Assembly (NCBI GenBank): GCA_014529385.2
Contig: CM043951.1
Coordinates: 113,382,469-113,446,468 of the forward strand
Direction: 5' to 3'
Source: Adiantum capillus-veneris
Lineage: Eukaryota; Streptophyta; Polypodiopsida; Polypodiales; Pteridaceae
DNA: 64,000 nucleotides
Both the position numbers and the translations under genes were made by a program. Positions 57,641 through 64,000 of this stretch are shown in pieces. Position 1 is the stretch's first letter. Every line of letters starts with the position of its first letter. The notes under the pieces were generated by a model. It was given only the letters and a program-made list of their open reading frames with translations, searched no databases and was not told the origin of the DNA.

Positions 57641-58693
57641 TATGCCCTACACTAAGCTCGGTTAGCACTTTACGCTTCTTTGTGGTGCAATCTCTATCAT
57701 AGGAAAGGCAGGGAAGGAGTGTGTGGAAGATTTCTGTTTTTTGCGTTTTCTGCAATTGCTGTCAAGTTCCAATTTCTGCTATTGTCTGCGTTTTTCAATT
57801 TCCGCAATTTCTGCATTTTCAAGTTCGGCGTTTTCAAATTCTGCAATTTTCTGCATTTCTGTCAATTTGCTGCAATTTTTGCGTTTTTTTTGCATTTTCT
57901 GTCAATTTCTGCAGTTTTCTGCATTTCTGTCAATTTGCTGCAATTTCTGCGTTTCTTCTGCATTTTCTGCATTTTCTGCGTTTTTTTCAATTTCTGCGTT
58001 TTTCTGCATCAAAAAAAAAAAAAAAAAAAAAAAGGAAAAAGAAGTTTTTTGAGAAAAAAAAAAAAAATTTTGGAAAAAAATTTTTTTTAAGGAAAAAAAA
58101 AATAAAAATTCGGAAATTAAAAACGCGAGCGAGCGAGCGGCGAAATTTTTTCGAAAATAAAAAACGCGTCTCTTAAAACGGACGGGTTGGTTTGTATAAA
58201 AGACGAAAAAATAAAAAACGCGTCTCTTAAAACGGACGGGTTGGTTTGTATAAAAGATAGATCGGGATCGGGATCATTTTCCCAAGCCCAAGCCCAAGCC
58301 CAAGCCCAAGCCCAGGCCTCAGTCCTATGATATATACTAGACTCACTCTTATATATATACCCTACTCCCTCAAGAGAGAATGAGGGCATGTGGGACAAGT
58401 CCTCCACTCTCCTCCTTTCTCTTCCCACTTGCACCCTTAGACTTTCTAGTTTGGGCCTAGTTCCCTACTGGAAATTGACAGTTTTAGGGATTCCGAGGGC
58501 ATAGAGTGACCAAACGGAGGGCTGTAAAGCACGACACGACCCTCTGACCGATACGCTCGTTTTGAGCTATCACACGGCCCATTCCACGACACGCTCTAAA
58601 AAATCTAGCAAAAAAACAAACAAAAAACACGCTAAAAACTAGTCACAAGGCCTCCTAGAGCAGCTTTTTGACACCTTAGGGTATCAAAAGCAC
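57641..58693 (+). repeat. Low-complexity leader with several tandem arrays
   Basis: 57730-58010 is a field of TTTCTGCATTTTCTGCG-like units. 58010-58110 is A-rich and T-rich homopolymer DNA. 58152-58258 holds a 52-bp unit (ACGCGTCTCTTAAAACGGAC) twice, and 58281-58312 is a (CCCAAG)n array. Frames found here are artefacts. The layout resembles the repeat-rich leader of Tat-group elements. Confidence 0.8.
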
Positions 58694-61600
58694 ATGCACT
58701 TACGCTCTGGGCGGGTGCTAGAACACGAGCATATTGAGGGTGCCTCTGTTCATACGGACACCCATTACCCATCCACGATAAGCTCTAGACCCTCAGCGGG
58801 GACACAAGGTAGCACCACCCAAGACCCTAAAATAGCCGCTAGTGATTCCTCCTCCGACTCAGAAATCATGGAAGCATAGCCTACCCAAAACACTGAGAGA
58901 GAAGGCCATGCACCTCCCGAAGCTCCACAGCCTAGTACTAGTATGTTTAGCCGTTTCATGGAAACATTAGGTAGAGCTACTCGCTCGGAACCTGATGCAA
59001 ATGAAGCACGCGAAGGGGGTGGGGAAGTGGAATCTCCTTTCACATCGCACGTGGACCCTACACCCCCAAGGAGTGTCCATGTGGATATCCTACCAACTTC
59101 TTACCAAGAAGGCCCTGTTGAGCTGCCTCCTTCAGAAGTTCCCTCTAGAGTACCGTTGGTGACAAGTAAAACCACGGGGAGCAACATTGCTTCTACCTCA
59201 CAAGAAACCGTTAACACGTCGACTCTAGAAGGATTGTTCATTAATGATCATTGGACATACGACCTCCACACTGAGGTGTTGACGGATCTACACTTTGGCC
59301 ACGCCTACCATGTAGGATGGATAGAGATTGTACAATCCACCTCTAGTGCCACGAGCATCGAAGATCAACAGAAAATGATCTGTAATGTTATCCATGGCAT
59401 TATTCAATCAGAAAGGCAAAACCGAGGGGTAAATATACTCTCAACTGGCCCCATGAGATTTCTGGATACGAGCAAGGCTCAACAGCCTACTCTATCTCAA
59501 ATGGAGACTCCTCTAATGAGCCCCATGGACCCATCTTACGTCATTTCACCTGGGGTCTCTATGCAATCTGAGCCTCCAAGCGAAAACTTTAGCTTCCCTA
59601 ACTTGGCTCAACCCTCTATCAAGGAAAACACAGTGCTCACTCCAGGGATAAGCCTGACAGAGAATGTACCGATGACATCTACGGTTAGCGCAGTGCCACT
59701 ACCTAGTGTCGTAGTACCTAATATGGGGCCTCGACCGTATGTGCCTCTAGCCCCTTATGCACATATGGCCCCCACACCTCCAATTGTACCACTTGCTTAT
59801 GCTCCTCGAGTGCCGCTCCCTAGCTCTTATCCGAGTGGACCTATGCCCGGTTATGTTCCATATCCTGCATCATCCACACATATGCCAAGACCGGTACCCG
59901 TTCCTCTCCCACATATGATTCCAAGAGTACCTCCACCGGCCCTGCCTCCTCACATAGGTGACTTGGCAGCGTTTGCTCAAACCATAGGTCGATCTATCGC
60001 GGAAAATATGCGTCATGCATCTGATAGAGAGCCTAGAAGTAAGGCAGTACAAATTGCCAAACTCACGCAAAAATTCAATGGGGACGAAGATGCTAGAAAA
60101 CACATTGAAGTGTTTGAACAAGTATGTGATTCCTTAGGGGAACGCAACGAACTACATAAGTGCAATGCCTTAAGCTTGACATTAAGTGGGAAGGCTGGAG
60201 ATTGGTATAGGACCCTAAGGGTGGACGAGAAAACAATCTACCCTACCCTTCGAAGGTTGTTTCTAAAGGAGTACATACGAGAAGGTGTGCTTTGGGGTGT
60301 AGCATCTCAGCTACAGAAGGCCGAACGTAAGGAAGGAGAGTCAGTAAGGGACTTCATTAGTCGTCTAAAGCACTTAAACTCTCGTTGCCCTGTAAATGAG
60401 CGCTTCAACAATAACCAACTGCTTGATCGATTCATTCGAGGGTTGAGGAATGAAGGAATCTATAATGGACTAGTGATTAGAGGTATCACAACCTGGGAAG
60501 ATGTCACTGCCAATGCAATCCAATTAGAGGACAACTTGATGATAGCAGGCATGAGGGTGTCTACTGACACGAGATCCACTAGCTCACAAGCCATTGAGTA
60601 TGAACCCATGACTGCAAAGCCCATTGCCAATGAGCCAAAGGTATTTGAGACATTCTTGACAGACCTCACCAAGGCAATCCAAGAGTCTTTTAAGGATAAT
60701 CGACCCCCTCAAAATAGTCACATGTATCCAAGAAGGGAGCAACAATGGTGTTCCATTTGCTTAGGTCCACATAGCACTAGTGAGTGCCCTACGTTTAGAG
60801 TAAAATTTAATGGAACTTGCAATGCATGTGGTAGGTATGGTCACCAAGCTAAGGATTGTTTAATGATCAAACGTATGATGGCAAATAGACCACCTGTAGC
60901 CTGGACGGATGCACCTCGAGCTCCTGTATTGATGCCTGCTCCACCTGTTGAGCAACTACCGCAACACATGGTCCCTAGATCTCAAAATGTTGTACAAGCT
61001 ACACCGTTACCACCTCCTGTGCTAGGACCGCAGCCCCCGCATCCAAGAGTCGCCCCTATGAACCAAGTGGGTTGCGAGCCATCAAATGCTTATGCAGATG
61101 GCTGTGAGGAGGAAATAGACACTAGTATTGCCTACGGACTTGATACATTGGAAGAGTGTCCTATATACTACATGGAAGATTGTTGGGGACAAGTCAAGCC
61201 GGTTTATCAAGCTGCTGCTCTCGCACCCAGAGGTCAAAATATCAACACCCAGGCTAGGAGGCCACCTCTTCAATGCTACGAGTGTGGTGGACCACATCGA
61301 GTAGCGGAGTGCCCTATTAGGCTGCAAAAGAATGCTGCACATATGCAAATGAATCAAGGGAGCACGTCTGCAATGCCAATACTCACATGTAATCGTTGTG
61401 GCATAGATCACTTGATTGCCCAATGCCCCTATAACCCAAATGCGCTTAAAATCACACCCCTGAATTTGGTCGAAATTGCTAGTGTGACATCGCCAATACC
61501 ACCCGTTGCACCCGCTTATGCGATTACACGGTCCATGCTTCAAGGGCCAGGACATATCCTCGAAGAGAGAGATACCGCGTCAATTATCCAAGCAAAGAAA

Positions 61601-63622
61601 AAGAAGACACGAAGGAAGAAGTCGCAGAATACGGAAAATTCAAAGCCAAGTTCCAAAACAAACATAGGAACAGGAGATGACCCCGTGTATATGAATGACC
61701 TCGAGGATGATTCAGATTCAGTCGAGACAATGGAGACTAGAACCAATACCACAAAGGGAAAGACCGACAAAGAAAACCGTAACATGGAACCAAATGAAAA
61801 CCGAATGAGAGAAAACCATAAAGAGCCTCTGAAAACACCACAAGTGTTTCCAAATCCAATCCAAGACCCCCAAGAAAAACCGCAGGGGCAAAAAGGGAAA
61901 AATCGTAAAAAGAAGATTGGGACGTACCCAAACCCAGTAGACGAGATTAAGCAGGTGAAACATCTAAGAGATTTAGTGGAGGAGACTCAAAGGAAACTGG
62001 AACCAGAACCCATGCAGGTCAAAATTCATGACACAGTGTTTCCCACTCAAGTTCATCCACCCCACATGAACCATAGACCGTTAGCCATATCTAGTATCAT
62101 CCAAGAAGGGAGTGAGGACAGGACATCAGAAAGTGAGCATACACCCTTCTTGTTGGAAAGGATGTTTAACGAAGGAATACCTGATCCCATTGAGGAATAT
62201 GAGATTCCATCCTCACCAGTTCCTAGTCAAGGACCTACACCCTGCAAAACGCCAATGAATGTTGCCAAACTAGTGGACTTCATGTCTTCTGAGGTCCGAA
62301 CCACGATCATAGCAAAGCTGTATGGAGATCCTGAGTTATTCCTTGCACTTCGAGCATTCCTTAATGGAGAGCTACGAACGGGATTACCGCAGTTTGCGCA
62401 ACCAAATAGGCCTGACTCGATTATGATTGATGAGGAAAATCATGTGCAATCACTTGACTTAGATGGACACGAGTCTGTGATCGAGGTACCCATTAACGAA
62501 TTAGGGCAGTATTTTGAAGGCGACGAGTCTAATGCGACCCTACCCATCACTACCAAGGGATTAACTATAAAGGGAATTCTTGATGGTGGTGCGGGAGTTA
62601 GCATCGTTACAAAAGATTGTTGGGAATCCATGGGAAAACCCCGCCTCAGTGTTACTAACATTGTGGTAAAGATGGCAAATGGTACCATAGCCAAACCTAT
62701 GGGGATGCTCAAGGATCTTAAGATCAAAGTTCTAGGATACAAGGTGCGACATACGTTCATTGTAATGGATTTCTCTAAACACCTTATGTCATATGAAATG
62801 ATTTTAGGACGACCATTCATGAGGGAAGCACAAATGGTTCACGATTGGTCTAAAAATCATGTCTATTTGCAATTCCAAGACTCTGTCCTTAGAGTGGATT
62901 TGGTGACTGTTAAGGTACACTCCTTAGGGAGTAAAACCATTATTGATCATCACTCTGACACCACAGTTCACTCGGCCCCACTACAATATTGTTACACTTG
63001 TAAGAAGGATACAGACATTGGCCAAGATTCTCCTTATATGGATGTGTTACCGGGTATGACGGAATCAGACAATGTGGATTGGGTCCACCTAGCATCAACC
63101 ATAGACACTTGGGGAAATAGGGGGACGACCTGGGTAACACCTGAGGGGGATGAAATGCATATACCCTTAAATATGCTACAAGCAATGCATATCGCTTCCA
63201 ACAAGACTCATCCTAAGGTAACGAAGAAAACATACAAGTGGGTCCCTAAAGCTTCTTTAGTGACCATAGCTAGTGCTAAAAAACAGAAGCCTTGTAAGAA
63301 ACGTACCACTCGCTCCAAGAAAAGTAAGAAAATGTTGCGATGGATCCCTAAACGACTATTGGAATCCCAAGGCTACTATCAAGGAAATGATCAAATCTGG
63401 GTGCCAAAACGTAGATTGTACTCTTACCTATCACCTGACCCAAGTGAGCCCAATCCCGTAGCTCCAAAACGAATCAATGATCGTGGAAAGAAAAAAATCA
63501 CAGAATGCTACACACCCGCTCCCGAGCTAGTTTGGGTACCAAAGAAAGAACGATTTGTTCCACCTAGCTCAGGAAGGGGGAGTCCCATGAAGATTCTAGC
63601 TCATCATGTAATACATCCATAG
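58694..63622 (+). CDS. Gag-protease polyprotein of a Ty3-like element (one internal TAG)
   Basis: Starts MHLRSGR, a typical Tat/Athila gag opening. The frame reads through to 63622 except TAG at 58877-58879, so a 1559-codon part from 58943 is intact. Order: acidic N-terminus; Pro-rich linker (about 59720-59960); gag core (about 60030-60560, with GDWYRTL and FIRGLRN); four zinc knuckles (CSICLGPHSTSEC near 60751, CNACGRYGHQAKDC near 60820, CYECGGPHRVAEC near 61275, CNRCGIDHLIAQC near 61390); Lys/Arg-rich patches (61590, 61900); retropepsin with ILDGGAG near 62578 and ILGRPFM near 62803; and a basic tail with four W[VI]PK repeats (63235-63545). Three of the four knuckles have three rather than four residues between Cys2 and His. 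No RT follows. Its integrity suggests recent selection or recent insertion. Confidence 0.85.
63230..63560 (+). repeat. Four W[VI]PK motifs in the tail of the gag-protease protein
   Basis: YKWVPK, LRWIPK, QIWVPK and LVWVPK occur within about 105 residues, each followed by basic or hydrophobic residues. They lie downstream of the protease, where RT would normally begin. I know no function for them. Confidence 0.7.
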
Positions 63623-63657
63623 AGGTAAAAGCTTCTACACCGCCTCCATCTATAGTA

Positions 63658-63873
63658 GTGGACCTCCATGAAGCTACAAAAGAATCCACACCTCCCAGTG
63701 TTCAAGAATCACCTAATGAACCACTTCAAGTTCGATCCTGGGAGAGTACCTTACCACCGTTGCAACTTGATAAGGCACCTAGGGTAATAGAAAACTACTG
63801 GCAAAAATCCTCACCTCTTACCAACTGGAACAATTGGTTTCAAAGGGTGACAAGCTCATTTCAAACGGTATGA
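63658..63873 (+). CDS. Small downstream ORF, unknown
   Basis: A 71-codon frame, shifted from the polyprotein by two bases, starting 35 bases after its stop. It is acidic to neutral with Trp-rich end text (NYWQKSS, NWNNWFQ). It could be the shifted tail of the polyprotein. No domain recognised. Confidence 0.35.
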   Translation: MDLHEATKESTPPSVQESPNEPLQVRSWESTLPPLQLDKAPRVIENYWQKSSPLTNWNNWFQRVTSSFQTV

Positions 63874-63880
63874 TCTACCC

Positions 63881-63894
63881 AAGGAAGGGGGGAG
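63881..63894 (+). other. Polypurine-tract-like sequence
   Basis: AAGGAAGGGGGGAG followed by TGTTTGC. It closely resembles 41443-41462 in the old element. The following bases do not match the start of the 5' LTR (TGTTAACC), so it may be an internal purine tract rather than the LTR boundary. Confidence 0.55.
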
Positions 63895-64000
63895 TGTTTG
63901 CTGACAGTCATCATTCATTTGTTTCCCTCTCAACCTTTTTCCCTGACCTCTCAATTCTAATCTTAGGGAATGTACATATAAAGCTTTATACTCACAAAAA

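Larger units (their letters stand above)
57047..64000 (+). mobile_element. Young gag-protease LTR element, plus strand, right end outside window
   Basis: The 5' LTR 57047-57618 (TGTTAACC to GCACA) is followed by a TGGCGCCGCTGCCGGGGA primer site, a long low-complexity leader and a nearly intact gag-protease frame with no RT before the window ends. It inserted into the last bases of chromovirus C's 5' LTR; the expected target duplication is TAACA (57042-57046). The 3' LTR is not reached, so the presence of a downstream polymerase cannot be excluded. Confidence 0.78.

Noticed and set aside
57680-58176. Phe/Cys-rich frames with Lys runs in the 57 kb element leader
   Set aside because: They reflect TTTCTGC repeats and homopolymers in the leader, not coding sequence.
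63894-64000. Start of the 3' LTR of the 57 kb element
   Set aside because: The bases after the purine tract do not match the 5' LTR start at 57047, although the element looks young.

Overview
The window is nuclear DNA of a vascular plant with a large, repeat-rich genome. It has one recognisable host gene, a two-exon land-plant GPAT acyltransferase. Nearly everything else is layered transposable elements: plant-type Ty3/gypsy lineages (chromoviruses primed with TGGTATCAGAGC; dual-RNase-H Tat-like elements primed with TGGCGCC), Ty1/copia, CACTA, LINE, SINEs and MITEs, plus many GA/CT and GT/CA microsatellites. I cannot name the species. No bacterial, organellar, rRNA, true tRNA or CRISPR feature was seen.

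Layout. 1-7729: young Tat-like Ty3 element; its 5' LTR is cut by the window edge, and the 131 bases that can be compared between the LTRs look identical. It sits in the 5' part of an older plus-strand chromovirus (A, about 7735-21593), whose 3' LTR is split by a CACTA transposon (11792-16291, TSD TTC) and by a copia-derived non-autonomous element (16908-20828, TSD CCAAT). 21594-23000: unassigned DNA with a diverged direct duplication. 23090-24722: GPAT gene. 24723-27350: SINE, pyrimidine-rich DNA and unassigned sequence. 27355-30500: decayed chromovirus (B) with a GC-rich insertion and two small hAT-like MITEs. 30900-32455: unrecognised minus-strand coding debris. 32456-42468: old LTR element with gag and protease traces but no polymerase seen. 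42800-45260: LINE relic (minus) split by a third MITE. 45926-46058: SINE with TSD. 46935-47900: 5'-truncated LINE with TSD. 48400-49375: foldback element and another SINE. 49951-57046: nearly complete minus-strand chromovirus (C). 57047-64000: young plus-strand LTR element inserted 7 bp inside the end of C's 5' LTR, with a long gag-protease ORF and no reverse transcriptase before the window ends.

How the parts relate. A and C are copies of one chromovirus family in opposite orientation, so C serves as the reference for reading A's deletions and its fragmented LTR. The element at 57 kb and the relic at 32-42 kb share zinc-knuckle spacing, a related protease region, the TGGCGCC primer site and a purine tract just after the coding region. 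They look like young and old members of a gag-protease group without its own polymerase. The dual-RNase-H element at the left edge has a similar protease and primer site and is the kind of element that could supply the missing enzymes; that link is inference. The GPAT gene appears intact and is the only clear host gene.
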